DNA of 13,972 nt from Polaromonas sp. (GTDB taxonomy: Bacteria; Pseudomonadota; Gammaproteobacteria; Burkholderiales; Burkholderiaceae_C): positions 1 through 13,972 of the forward strand of contig JAHFQQ010000060.1 of NCBI GenBank assembly GCA_023259235.1. The letters are read 5' to 3'. A model generated the notes under the pieces. The model ran no database searches. It was not told where the DNA came from and saw only the letters and a list, made by a program, of their open reading frames with translations. Position numbers and translations under genes: made by a program. Below, one piece after another: positions 1 through 6,760 of the stretch (its first letter is position 1; each line of letters begins with the position of its first letter).

Positions 1-1433
1 TGCTCAAGGGACTTTGTTTCAAGCTCCAGTTCGATCCTGACAATCTGTTCGATCTGCACCAGAAACCATGGGTCGATCCTGGTCAGGGCAAACACTTCCT
101 TGACGCTCATGCCCTGCGCGAACGCATCGCCGACATACCAGATGCGCTCCGGGCCGGGCTCGCCCAGCTCTTTTTCCAGCACTTCGCGATCCTGTGTTTT
201 CTCGTTCATGCCATCGACGCCAACTTCCAGACCGCGCAGGGCTTTCTGGAACGACTCCTGGAAGGTGCGGCCCATGGCCATGACCTCACCGACGGACTTC
301 ATCTGCGTCGTCAGGCGTGAGTCGGCCTGGGGAAATTTTTCGAATGCAAAACGCGGAACCTTGGTCACCACATAGTCAATGCTCGGCTCGAAGCTCGCGG
401 GCGTGGCGCCGTCGGTGATCTCGTTGCGCAACTCATCGAGCGTATAGCCGATGGCCAGCTTGGCAGCCACCTTGGCAATCGGAAACCCGGTGGCTTTGGA
501 CGCCAACGCGGAAGAGCGCGATACCCGCGGATTCATCTCGATCACCACCATGCGGCCATCGACCGGATTGATCGCGAACTGTACGTTAGAGCCGCCAGTG
601 TCGACTCCGATCTCGCGCAGAACCGCAATCGACGCGTTGCGCAGGATCTGGTACTCCTTGTCGCTCAGGGTCTGGGCCGGCGCCACCGTGATGGAGTCAC
701 CGGTATGCACACCCATGGGGTCCAGGTTTTCAATCGAGCAGATGATGATGCAGTTATCCGCGGTGTCGCGCACTACCTCCATCTCGAACTCTTTCCAGCC
801 CAGCAGCGACTCTTCAATCAGCAGCTCACTGGTCGGCGAAGCCTCCAGGCCACGTTTGCAGATGACTTCAAACTCCTCCGGGTTGTAGGCAATCCCGCCA
901 CCGGTTCCTCCTAACGTGAAGCTGGGGCGAATCACGGTGGGAAACCCCAACGATTTCTGCTCGACCCAGGCCTCATCCATGCTGTGCGCAATGCCGGAAC
1001 GGGCAGAACCGAGACCGATTCTGGTCATCGCCTCCTTGAATTTCAGGCGGTCTTCGGCCATGTCGATGGCTTCGGGCCTGGCGCCTATCAGCTCGACCTC
1101 GTATTTATCGAGCACACCGTTGCGCCACAGGTCGAGCGCACAGTTCAGCGCAGTCTGGCCACCCATGGTCGGCAAAATGGCATCGGGCCGTTCCTTGGCG
1201 ATGATTTTCTCAACTGTCTGCCAGCTGATGGGTTCGATGTAGGTGACGTCTGCGGTGGCCGGGTCGGTCATGATCGTGGCCGGGTTGCTGTTGATCAGGA
1301 TGACCTTGTAGCCCTCTTCGCGCAGTGCCTTGCAGGCCTGCACGCCGGAATAGTCGAATTCGCAGGCCTGGCCAATGATGATGGGGCCCGCGCCGATGAT
1401 GAGGACACTTTTTATGTCTGTGCGCTTAGGCAT
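1..1433 (-). CDS. carB: Carbamoyl-phosphate synthase large subunit (partial, N-terminal 477 residues)
   Basis: CarB, with CarA, makes carbamoyl phosphate from bicarbonate, ammonia (from glutamine) and two ATP, for pyrimidine and arginine synthesis in the cytoplasm. The reading frame opens at ATG 1433 and stays open to the left edge; about 600 further residues of the usual ~1075 lie outside. Seen: the N-terminal nucleotide-fold motif IIGAGPIIIGQACEFDYSG (residues 12-30), the first ATP-grasp (carboxyphosphate) domain with R129, R169, the glycine loop TLGGTGGG (173-180) and the metal/ATP residues E299 and N301 in VIEMNPRVSRSSA. The oligomerisation domain begins near residue 400. Numbering matches the E. 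coli enzyme. GGGAG lies 5 bases before the ATG, inside a GC-rich inverted repeat. It follows carA by 81 bases and is presumably co-transcribed. Identification is secure. Confidence 0.97.
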   Translation of the reverse strand, partial: MPKRTDIKSVLIIGAGPIIIGQACEFDYSGVQACKALREEGYKVILINSNPATIMTDPATADVTYIEPISWQTVEKIIAKERPDAILPTMGGQTALNCALDLWRNGVLDKYEVELIGARPEAIDMAEDRLKFKEAMTRIGLGSARSGIAHSMDEAWVEQKSLGFPTVIRPSFTLGGTGGGIAYNPEEFEVICKRGLEASPTSELLIEESLLGWKEFEMEVVRDTADNCIIICSIENLDPMGVHTGDSITVAPAQTLSDKEYQILRNASIAVLREIGVDTGGSNVQFAINPVDGRMVVIEMNPRVSRSSALASKATGFPIAKVAAKLAIGYTLDELRNEITDGATPASFEPSIDYVVTKVPRFAFEKFPQADSRLTTQMKSVGEVMAMGRTFQESFQKALRGLEVGVDGMNEKTQDREVLEKELGEPGPERIWYVGDAFAQGMSVKEVFALTRIDPWFLVQIEQIVRIELELETKSLE

Positions 1434-1437
1434 TATT

Positions 1438-1443
1438 GCTCCC
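1438..1443 (-). promoter_or_regulatory. carB Shine-Dalgarno, potentially sequestered
   Basis: On the minus strand GGGAGC precedes AATA and the carB ATG, a well-placed ribosome binding site. The same six bases are perfectly complementary to GCTCCC 16 bases upstream (plus 1459-1464). That segment can instead fold locally as GCTCC-CCT-GGAGC (1452-1464). The two pairings exclude each other: one hides the ribosome site, the other leaves it free. The pairing is read directly from the sequence; a regulatory role is inference. Confidence 0.6.
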
Positions 1444-1451
1444 GCGGGACC

Positions 1452-1487
1452 GCTCCAGGGGAGCAAAAGCCCTCTCGGGGGGCAGTG
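1452..1487 (-). repeat. GC-rich intergenic repeat, copy A (carA-carB spacer)
   Basis: Read on the minus strand, CACTGCCCCCCGAGAGGGC is followed by TTTT and the small hairpin GCTCC-CCT-GGAGC. The first part resembles copy B at 2857-2896, which is in the opposite orientation (shared core about CRCTGCCCCCCG then GGGCT). Elements of this type are scattered between genes in Comamonadaceae genomes as I remember them. No run of T follows on the transcribed strand, so it is not a classical intrinsic terminator, which fits carB needing read-through. Confidence 0.6.
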
Positions 1488-1514
1488 AAACGGCGAGGCC
1501 GCGAACAGGCAGGC

Positions 1515-2711
1515 TCATTGCTTTCCTCCATGCTGATCCATGAGGGCAGTGAAACGATCGAACAAATAGGAAATATCATGCGGGCCCGGCGAGGCTTCGG
1601 GGTGACCCTGGAAGCAAAATGCCGGCTTGTCGGTGCGAGTCATGCCCTGCAGCGTGCCGTCAAAGAGGCTGATGTGCGTGGGGCGCAGGTTGGCCGGAAG
1701 GCTTTTCTCCTCGACCGCAAAACCGTGGTTCTGGCTGGTGATGCTTACGCGGCCGGTGTCCAGGTCCTTGACCGGGTGGTTGGCGCCGTGGTGGCCAAAT
1801 TTCATTTTGAAGGTTTTGGCCCCGCCAGCCAGTGCGATGATCTGGTGCCCCAGGCAGATGCCGAAAGTTGGAATGCCGGTTTCGATCAGCTCCCGAACCG
1901 CTTCAATGGCATAGCCGCAGGCCTGCGGATCGCCCGGGCCGTTGGCCAGAAAAATACCATCTGGTTTGAGCCGGAGCACGTCGACTGCGGACGTTTGCGC
2001 CGGCACCACCGTGATGCATGCGCCACGCTGTGCCAGCATGCGAAGAATGTTTTTCTTCACGCCGAAGTCAAACGCCACGACATGAAATCTTGGGGTGATC
2101 TGCTCGCCATAGCCTGAGCCCAGCTTCCACTCGGTCTGCGTCCACTCGTAGGGCTGCTTGACTGACACGACTCTGGCCAGATCCAGCCCGTCCATGCTGG
2201 GTGCACTTTTGGCGTTGGCAATGGCGTTGGCAATGGCCTTGTCGATGGCGGGCTGACTCACAGCCTCGCCGGGCGCCAGCGCCAAAATGCAGCCGTTTTG
2301 TGCCCCGTGGGTGCGCAAGTGGCGCGTCAACTGGCGTGTATCAATACCTGCAATCGCAACCGTTTTTTCCCTGGCCAGGTATTCAGCCAGCGACATGGAT
2401 GCTCGAAAATTCGAAGCCAGCAGCGGCAAGTCTTTGATGATCAGGCCGGCTGCGTGGACTTTTTCAGCTTCGATATCTTCGGCATTGACGCCGTAGTTGC
2501 CGATATGCGGGTAGGTGAGCGTGACGATCTGCTGACAGTAGCTGGGATCCGTGAGGATTTCCTGATAGCCAGTCATGGCGGTGTTGAATACCACCTCACC
2601 GACCGTGGAGCCCGCGGCTCCAAACGAGTTGCCAATAAAGACTGTGCCATCGGCGAGCGCCAAAATGGCGTGAGGGGTCGTTAGATGTGTTCCCTGTAGC
2701 GACAAAAGCAC
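1515..2711 (-). CDS. carA: Carbamoyl-phosphate synthase small subunit (glutamine amidotransferase)
   Basis: CarA hydrolyses glutamine and channels ammonia to CarB. From GTG 2711 it is 398 residues, close to the family's ~380-400. Seen: the N-terminal CarA-specific domain (TVGEVVFNTAMTGYQEILTDP, about residues 37-56; DPSYCQQIVTLTYPHIGNYG, 55-74), then a class I amidotransferase domain with nucleophile Cys286 in FGICLGHQ and the His370/Glu372 pair in GHPEASPG. The frame is open 90 codons further upstream to 2981, but that stretch is low-similarity sequence crossing the intergenic repeat. GTG 2711 has GGAG 6 bases upstream and gives an N-terminus (VLLSLQG..., then AILALADGTVF) typical of the family. 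It lies 81 bases before carB. A 12-base tandem duplication (2211-2234) encodes the AIAN-AIAN stretch at 159-166. Confidence 0.97.
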   Translation of the reverse strand: MLLSLQGTHLTTPHAILALADGTVFIGNSFGAAGSTVGEVVFNTAMTGYQEILTDPSYCQQIVTLTYPHIGNYGVNAEDIEAEKVHAAGLIIKDLPLLASNFRASMSLAEYLAREKTVAIAGIDTRQLTRHLRTHGAQNGCILALAPGEAVSQPAIDKAIANAIANAKSAPSMDGLDLARVVSVKQPYEWTQTEWKLGSGYGEQITPRFHVVAFDFGVKKNILRMLAQRGACITVVPAQTSAVDVLRLKPDGIFLANGPGDPQACGYAIEAVRELIETGIPTFGICLGHQIIALAGGAKTFKMKFGHHGANHPVKDLDTGRVSITSQNHGFAVEEKSLPANLRPTHISLFDGTLQGMTRTDKPAFCFQGHPEASPGPHDISYLFDRFTALMDQHGGKQ

Positions 2712-2717
2712 TGGGTT

Positions 2718-2721
2718 CTCC
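2718..2721 (-). promoter_or_regulatory. carA ribosome binding site, decides GTG start
   Basis: GGAG on the minus strand, separated by AACCCA (6 bases) from GTG 2711. No comparable site precedes the other in-frame candidates upstream, so it supports the non-ATG start of carA. Confidence 0.75.
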
Positions 2722-2746
2722 GATTGTTTGCGGTTCGCCCAAGTTT

Positions 2747-2774
2747 GCACAAGAAACGTCTTTTGGACGCTTGC
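2747..2774 (-). other. Small hairpin in the carA leader
   Basis: On the minus strand the leader contains AAGCGTC-CAAAA-GACGTTT, a 7-pair stem with one G.U pair. An alternative fold pairs CGTC/GACG inside GCAAG/CTTGT with a 3-base bulge. It ends about 25 bases before the carA ribosome binding site. It is not followed by a T run. A role in pyrimidine or arginine control is possible but unsupported; short stems like this also arise by chance. Confidence 0.3.
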
Positions 2775-2841
2775 AGGCTGCTTTCGTGAGGGTGTTGGCT
2801 TTGTATGCGCTCGGGCGAAGCTGTGTTTTGAAAAGCTATTG

Positions 2842-2847
2842 ATTATA
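2842..2847 (-). promoter_or_regulatory. Candidate -10 element of the carAB promoter
   Basis: The minus strand reads a perfect TATAAT (in GGATATAATCAATAG) in the only sizeable intergenic region of the window, 130 bases upstream of carA. A start about 7 bases downstream gives a leader of about 125 bases. At the normal 17-base spacing the upstream hexamer is CGGGGG, inside the GC-rich repeat, so no recognisable -35 box exists; an activator or an AT-poor variant promoter would be needed. The placement makes sense; the call remains tentative. Confidence 0.45.
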
Positions 2848-2856
2848 TCCTGCCCC

Positions 2857-2896
2857 CACGCTGCCCCCCGGGGGCTGAGCTTGCTCGGGGCAGCCC
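2857..2896 (+). repeat. GC-rich intergenic repeat, copy B (upstream of carAB)
   Basis: CACGCTGCCCCCC-GGGGGCTGAGC-TTGCTCGGGGCAGCCC. It contains a perfect 8-base inverted repeat, GCTGCCCC (2860-2867) with GGGGCAGC (2887-2894), and an inner near-palindrome GCCCCCCGGGGGC. It lies between the methyltransferase stop and the carA -10 hexamer. On the minus strand the stem could slow polymerase leaving the upstream operon, but no T tract follows. A further 5-base stem TGCGC-GGCATT-GCGCA sits at 2920-2935. I know this motif type as dispersed in Comamonadaceae; its copy number here cannot be counted. Confidence 0.6.
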
Positions 2897-2947
2897 TTTG
2901 CTGCAGACGTTGGCAGCGTTGCGCGGCATTGCGCAGCCCGTGGCGCC

Positions 2948-3730
2948 TTACTGCTGAGTCAGCGTGCTGGCGTGCAAACAAATTGCAGCGGCGGCGGCGA
3001 CGTTGAGCGATTCCTCGCCGCCGGGCTGCGCAATGCGCACCTGCAGGCTGGCCCGGGCAATGAGCTCATCGCTGACGCCCTGCCCTTCATGGCCAAAGGC
3101 CCAGGCGCAGGGCACGGGCAACTTTTGCGAGTCCAAAAAGCTGCCGTAGTGCGAACTGGTGACCACAAGCGGAACCTTCAGCGCACCGAGAACATCAGCT
3201 TCAGCACCCTCCACCAGCCGCAAGGCAAAGTGCGCGCCCATTCCGGCTCGCAGCACCTTGGGCGACCAGAGCGCGGCCGTGCCCTTGAGTGCAATGATCT
3301 GGCGAAAACCGAAGACTGAAGCACTGCGCAGAATGGAGCCTACATTGCCGGCGTCCTGCACGCGGTCCAGAACCACCGAGGCGGCATCCGGCAGCAGTTC
3401 GGGCGCTACGGGCAACTCCAGCACAAACCCCATGCGCGCAGGAGACTCGAGCCCGCTGATTTCTGGCAACAGTGGATCTGAGACGACTATATTTTTGATA
3501 GCTGCATGAGCCCATTGCGCATGGGCCAGAAGCCAAAAAGACTCTGAAAATACGGCAATCGCCGGTTTCAGTCCGCGCGTCAGCGCAGCCCGGCACAGGT
3601 GGTCCCCCTCCAGCCAGACTCGCCCCTGTTTGCGGTAGGCCGCATTGCCCTGTGAAAGTTTGCGCAAGTTCTTGAGAAGCGGGTTGTCGCGCGAAGTGAC
3701 GTGCGTGACCGGTACGGACTGCGGGCTCAC
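2948..3730 (-). CDS. SpoU/TrmH-family RNA 2'-O-ribose methyltransferase
   Basis: A SPOUT-class enzyme that would use S-adenosylmethionine to methylate a ribose 2'-hydroxyl in rRNA or tRNA; the exact target cannot be read from sequence. From GTG 3730 it has 260 residues. Seen: an N-terminal substrate-binding-like domain (VTSRDNPLLKNLRKL, 11-25), then the three family motifs: motif 1 DAGNVGSILRSA (126-137, N129 and catalytic-type R135), motif 2 FGHEGQGVSDEL (212-223, E215), motif 3 PGGEESLNVAAAAAI (236-250, N243), the trefoil-knot cofactor site. GTG 3730 overlaps the rnhB stop as GTGA with AGGG 7 bases upstream, so I prefer it; an in-frame ATG at 3778 would give 276 residues and a 52-base overlap. 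RlmB is an alternative name, but rlmB commonly sits elsewhere, so no symbol is given. Confidence 0.88.
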   Translation of the reverse strand: MSPQSVPVTHVTSRDNPLLKNLRKLSQGNAAYRKQGRVWLEGDHLCRAALTRGLKPAIAVFSESFWLLAHAQWAHAAIKNIVVSDPLLPEISGLESPARMGFVLELPVAPELLPDAASVVLDRVQDAGNVGSILRSASVFGFRQIIALKGTAALWSPKVLRAGMGAHFALRLVEGAEADVLGALKVPLVVTSSHYGSFLDSQKLPVPCAWAFGHEGQGVSDELIARASLQVRIAQPGGEESLNVAAAAAICLHASTLTQQ

Positions 3731-4344
3731 CGGAGTACCCTGGACACCGGTGCGAAAGACTTGCGATGCTGGGGGCACGCCCCGTGCTCGCGCAATGCAG
3801 CCAGATGCTGTTCGGTGCCATAGCCCTTATGGCTGGCAAAACCGTATTGCGGATACTCGAGGTGGTATTCCGCGCACCAGCGATCCCGGTATACCTTGGC
3901 CAAAATGGATGCGGCAGAGATGCACGGCACAAGCGCATCGCCTTTGACAATCGCCTCAGCCAGAATGCTGACAGGCGGCAGGCGGTTGCCGTCAACCAGC
4001 ACCTTGTGGGGCCTGAGCCGCAATCCGGCCACCGCCCGCTGCATGGCCAGCAACGTGGCCTGCAAGATGTTCAAGGTGTCAATTTCTTCAACACTCGCCT
4101 GCGCGATGGAGCAGCACAGCGCTTTGCCGAGGATTTCGTCGTACAGCTTTTCCCGCCGCAGGGCCGTGAGCTTTTTGGAGTCGGCCAGCCCCTTGATGGG
4201 CTGCAATTCGTCAAGGATGACCGCCGCCGCCACCACCGGCCCGGCCAGCGGCCCGCGCCCCGCCTCGTCAACCCCCGCGATCAGCCCGGGAACGTACCAG
4301 GACAAGGCGGGTTGCTCAGGCTTCAAGTATTTTCTGGATCGCAT
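3727..4344 (-). CDS. rnhB: Ribonuclease HII
   Basis: RNase HII cuts the RNA strand of RNA-DNA hybrids and removes single ribonucleotides misincorporated in DNA. From ATG 4344 it has 205 residues (E. coli 198). Seen: the opening motif GVDEAGRGPLAGPV with catalytic D26 and E27, D118 in VDGNRLP, D136 in VKGDALVP followed by ISAASILAKVYRD, the HKGYGT motif (172-177) and the C-terminal HRKSFAPV. All four acidic residues are present. The chosen ATG lies inside the end of lpxB (29-base overlap) with a weak ribosome site, so translation is probably coupled; an in-frame ATG 63 bases upstream is also open but adds atypical sequence. Its position after lpxB matches other proteobacteria. Confidence 0.95.
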   Translation of the reverse strand: MRSRKYLKPEQPALSWYVPGLIAGVDEAGRGPLAGPVVAAAVILDELQPIKGLADSKKLTALRREKLYDEILGKALCCSIAQASVEEIDTLNILQATLLAMQRAVAGLRLRPHKVLVDGNRLPPVSILAEAIVKGDALVPCISAASILAKVYRDRWCAEYHLEYPQYGFASHKGYGTEQHLAALREHGACPQHRKSFAPVSRVLR

Positions 4345-5482
4345 TGCTTGCCAATTGTGACGTGTCACGCTGCAGTTCCACATGCAGTGTTGTGAATCGT
4401 TGCTCAACTGCCGCTATTTTGTCAGGCGCAGCGGTCTTTGCATCCACCCATTGCAGCAGCGCGGCCGCCAGCGCCTGGGGCGTGGCCGCATCCTGCAACA
4501 ACTCAGGCACGACGAACTCCCTGCATAAAATATTTGGCAGGCCAATCCAGGTCTGCAGCTTCTTGCGCCGCATGATCTGATATGACAGCCAGTTCATGTT
4601 GTAGGCAATCACCATGGGTCGCTTGAACAAGGCTGCTTCGAGGGTCGCGGTGCCGCTGGCGATCAGCGTCACATCGCAGGCGGCCAGCGCCGTATGTGAT
4701 TGCCCTGGCAGGATTCGCAAATCAGCCCGCACGCCGGCTGCATCAGCCAGTTGCTCAATCCGGCTTTTTACCAGGGGAACTGCCGGAACTACGAATTTGA
4801 TAGCGGGCTGCGCTTGTCTGACAAGGGCCACAGCCTGAAAAAATCGACTGGCCAGATACTCGATCTCCGACTTTCGGCTGCCTGGCAAAACGGCAATGAC
4901 CGTGTCTTCCTCGTGCAGACCGAGCTCGTGCCTGGCCGCACGGCGATCAGGCTGCATGGGAATCACGCCAGCCAGCGGATGCCCCACGAAAGTTGCAGCA
5001 ATCCCGTGAGCGGCCAGCAAAGCCGGCTCGAATGGAAAGATGCACAGCACATGATCGGCGCTGCGTTTGATTTTTTCTATTCGGTCTGCGCGCCAGGCCC
5101 AGATTGAAGGGCAGACAAAATGAACCGTTTTAATGTGTTCAGCCTTCAGCGCGCCCTCAAGGTCCAAATTGAAATCGGGCGCGTCGACACCGATGAACAT
5201 ATCGGGCCGCTGCCCATTGTCATTGAGCAGGCGGTTTTTCAGCTGCTCGCGTATGCCTGCTATTTCACGGTAGTGTCCAAGCACCTCGACGTAGCCGCGC
5301 ACCGCCAGTTTATCGCTGGGCCACCAGGCGTCGAAGCCCCGGCTTATCATCTGTGGCCCGCCAATGCCAGCGCACCTCATTGCCGGCCAGCGCGCCTTCA
5401 ATCCATCGAGCAGCAAGCTCGCCAACAGATCGCCGGACGACTCGCCCGCAACCAGCGCGAACCTTGGCGCTTCAGTGGTCAC
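4316..5482 (-). CDS. lpxB: Lipid-A-disaccharide synthase
   Basis: LpxB (glycosyltransferase family 19) joins UDP-2,3-diacylglucosamine and lipid X into the lipid A disaccharide at the inner face of the cytoplasmic membrane. 388 residues, against ~382 in E. coli. Seen: N-terminal VAGESSGDLLA (11-21), GIGGPQM (39-45), VRGYVEVL (61-68), the proposed catalytic Asp100 in FIGVDAPDFNLDLE, HFVCPSIWAWR (121-131), FVGHPLA (165-171), VLPGSRKSEIE (198-208), ASGTATLEAAL (275-285) and GLPNILC (314-320). The start is GTG, 16 bases after the lpxA stop; no in-frame ATG is available in the gap, and the ribosome site is weak. It overlaps rnhB at its 3' end. Confidence 0.97.
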   Translation of the reverse strand: MTTEAPRFALVAGESSGDLLASLLLDGLKARWPAMRCAGIGGPQMISRGFDAWWPSDKLAVRGYVEVLGHYREIAGIREQLKNRLLNDNGQRPDMFIGVDAPDFNLDLEGALKAEHIKTVHFVCPSIWAWRADRIEKIKRSADHVLCIFPFEPALLAAHGIAATFVGHPLAGVIPMQPDRRAARHELGLHEEDTVIAVLPGSRKSEIEYLASRFFQAVALVRQAQPAIKFVVPAVPLVKSRIEQLADAAGVRADLRILPGQSHTALAACDVTLIASGTATLEAALFKRPMVIAYNMNWLSYQIMRRKKLQTWIGLPNILCREFVVPELLQDAATPQALAAALLQWVDAKTAAPDKIAAVEQRFTTLHVELQRDTSQLASNAIQKILEA

Positions 5483-5498
5483 TCTGATACCCGGGCAT

Positions 5499-6305
5499 TC
5501 AGCGGGCGATGCCGCGCGCTGCGTTGGCTAAAAAATTGCTCATCAGCGCGACATCCTCAGCTGCATCTGGCGCTTGTGTCGCCAGGTCTGCTATGGCCAG
5601 GCGCGCCTGCTCCAGTGTCTTGCCCTGGCGGTACAGCAGGCGGTGCATCTGCTTGATCAAATCCAGCCGCACTGCAGAAAAATCGCGTCGGCGCAGGCCC
5701 ACGCTGTTGATGCCACGCACTGCAAGGGGGTTGCCATCGACCAGCATGAACGGCGGCACGTCTTGCGCAACCGCGCTGGCAAAACCGATCATCACGTGTG
5801 CGCCCACCTTGACAAACTGATGGATGCCGGTGAGTCCGCCCACGGTTACCCAATCGGCCAGATGCACATGACCGCCGAGCGTGGTGTTATTGGCGAGCGT
5901 GGTTTGATTGCCGATGCGGCAGTCGTGGGCAACATGGGTGTAGGCCATGATCCAGTTGTCATCGCCCACCCGCGTCACGCCCGTATCCCCGGGCGAGCCG
6001 ATATTGAAGGTGCAGAACTCGCGGATGGTATTGCGGTCCCCGATGACAAGTTCACAGGGTTCGCCCCCATATTTTTTGTCTTGCGGAATGGCGCCCAGGG
6101 AATTGAACTGGAAAATCTGGTTGTCGCGACCTATGGTGGTGCGGCCTTCAATCACGCAGTGGGCACCAATGCGGGTGCCGGATCCGACCCGGACGTCAGG
6201 GCCGATGACGGTGCATGGCCCCACGCTGACTGAACCGTCCAGTTGGGCCAGCGGATCGATCAGAGCCGTGGCGTGAATGCCTGGCACAGCGGTTGGCGAT
6301 GTCAT
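5499..6305 (-). CDS. lpxA: Acyl-ACP--UDP-N-acetylglucosamine O-acyltransferase
   Basis: LpxA transfers a 3-hydroxyacyl chain from ACP to the 3-OH of UDP-GlcNAc, the first step of lipid A synthesis, in the cytoplasm. 268 residues (E. coli 262). Seen: left-handed beta-helix hexapeptide repeats (VGPCTVIGPDVRVGSGTRIG, about 28-47, and onward to about 185), IGRDNQIFQFNSLG (58-71), catalytic His127 in THVAHDC (E. coli His125), the GIHQFVKVGAHVMIG segment (160-174) and a helical C-terminal domain. Aligned by this constant +2 offset, the E. coli chain-length residue Gly173 is Phe175 here, which should shorten the acyl pocket. The ATG has an excellent GAGG ribosome site 6 bases upstream and starts 8 bases after fabZ. 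Confidence 0.97.
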   Translation of the reverse strand: MTSPTAVPGIHATALIDPLAQLDGSVSVGPCTVIGPDVRVGSGTRIGAHCVIEGRTTIGRDNQIFQFNSLGAIPQDKKYGGEPCELVIGDRNTIREFCTFNIGSPGDTGVTRVGDDNWIMAYTHVAHDCRIGNQTTLANNTTLGGHVHLADWVTVGGLTGIHQFVKVGAHVMIGFASAVAQDVPPFMLVDGNPLAVRGINSVGLRRRDFSAVRLDLIKQMHRLLYRQGKTLEQARLAIADLATQAPDAAEDVALMSNFLANAARGIAR

Positions 6306-6313
6306 TCACCACC

Positions 6314-6760
6314 TCACACCGGAACAATGGTACGCATGGTGCACATCAGTTCGGCCTCGCAAGCGATGTTCTCCCCGACACACGACACTCCCTTGAACTT
6401 GAAAATGCCCCCTTTGTTCCGTACAACCGTGACATCCATGATCAACTGGTCGCCGGGCTCGACCGGACGCTTGAAACGGGCGCTGTCAATGCCGGCGAGG
6501 TAGTAGACCGTTGTCGCGTCGGTGGTGACGCCCATGGTATCGAAGGCCAGCAAGGCCGCAGCCTGTGCCATGGCTTCGAGCATCAGCACGCCGGGCATCA
6601 CCGGGTGGCGGGGAAAATGGCCCATGAAAAACGGCTCATTGATCGTGACGTTCTTGAGCGCCTTGATTCGCGCTCCTTTTTCAAGTTCCAGCACCCGATC
6701 AACCATCACAAAGGGATAGCGGTGTGGCAGCTGTTTGAGAATTTTGTGAATATCCATCAT
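6314..6760 (-). CDS. fabZ: 3-hydroxyacyl-ACP dehydratase
   Basis: FabZ dehydrates 3-hydroxyacyl-ACP to trans-2-enoyl-ACP in type II fatty acid synthesis and competes with LpxA and LpxD for the same 3-hydroxyacyl pool, which explains its place between their genes. 148 residues, normal length. Seen: LLPHRYP-type motif LPHRYPFVMVDRVLE (11-25), VTINEPFFMGHFP with catalytic His48, PGVLMLEAMAQ with catalytic Glu62, and GIDSARFKRPVEPGDQL in the hot-dog fold. ATG 6760 overlaps the lpxD stop as ATGA; a second ATG immediately follows at 6757, so the true start may be one codon later. Confidence 0.97.
   Translation of the reverse strand: MMDIHKILKQLPHRYPFVMVDRVLELEKGARIKALKNVTINEPFFMGHFPRHPVMPGVLMLEAMAQAAALLAFDTMGVTTDATTVYYLAGIDSARFKRPVEPGDQLIMDVTVVRNKGGIFKFKGVSCVGENIACEAELMCTMRTIVPV

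Noticed and set aside
984..2117. A 377-codon plus-strand open frame across carB and carA
   Set aside because: It lies antisense to two clearly identified genes whose minus-strand proteins carry all family motifs. Long antisense frames are expected in GC-rich DNA, and its translation shows no recognisable domain.
2857..2935. Intrinsic terminator for the envelope operon
   Set aside because: The stems are strong (GCTGCCCC/GGGGCAGC and TGCGC/GCGCA) but on the minus strand they are followed by GTGGGGGCAGGATATAAT, not a T tract, so a Rho-independent terminator is not supported.
2712..2981. The carA frame extended 90 codons upstream to 2981
   Set aside because: The extension would overlap the methyltransferase end, cross the GC-rich repeat and the TATAAT, and add sequence unlike CarA. 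GTG 2711 with GGAG at 6 bases explains the start better.
3201..3995. A 264-codon minus-strand frame overlapping rnhB and the methyltransferase
   Set aside because: It is in another frame of two well-supported genes and its translation is rich in Arg, Ala and Cys without any family motif.
5483..5500. ATG overlapping the lpxA stop region as the lpxB start
   Set aside because: The ATG directly after the lpxA stop is out of frame with lpxB and meets a stop after eight codons, so GTG 5482 is used instead.
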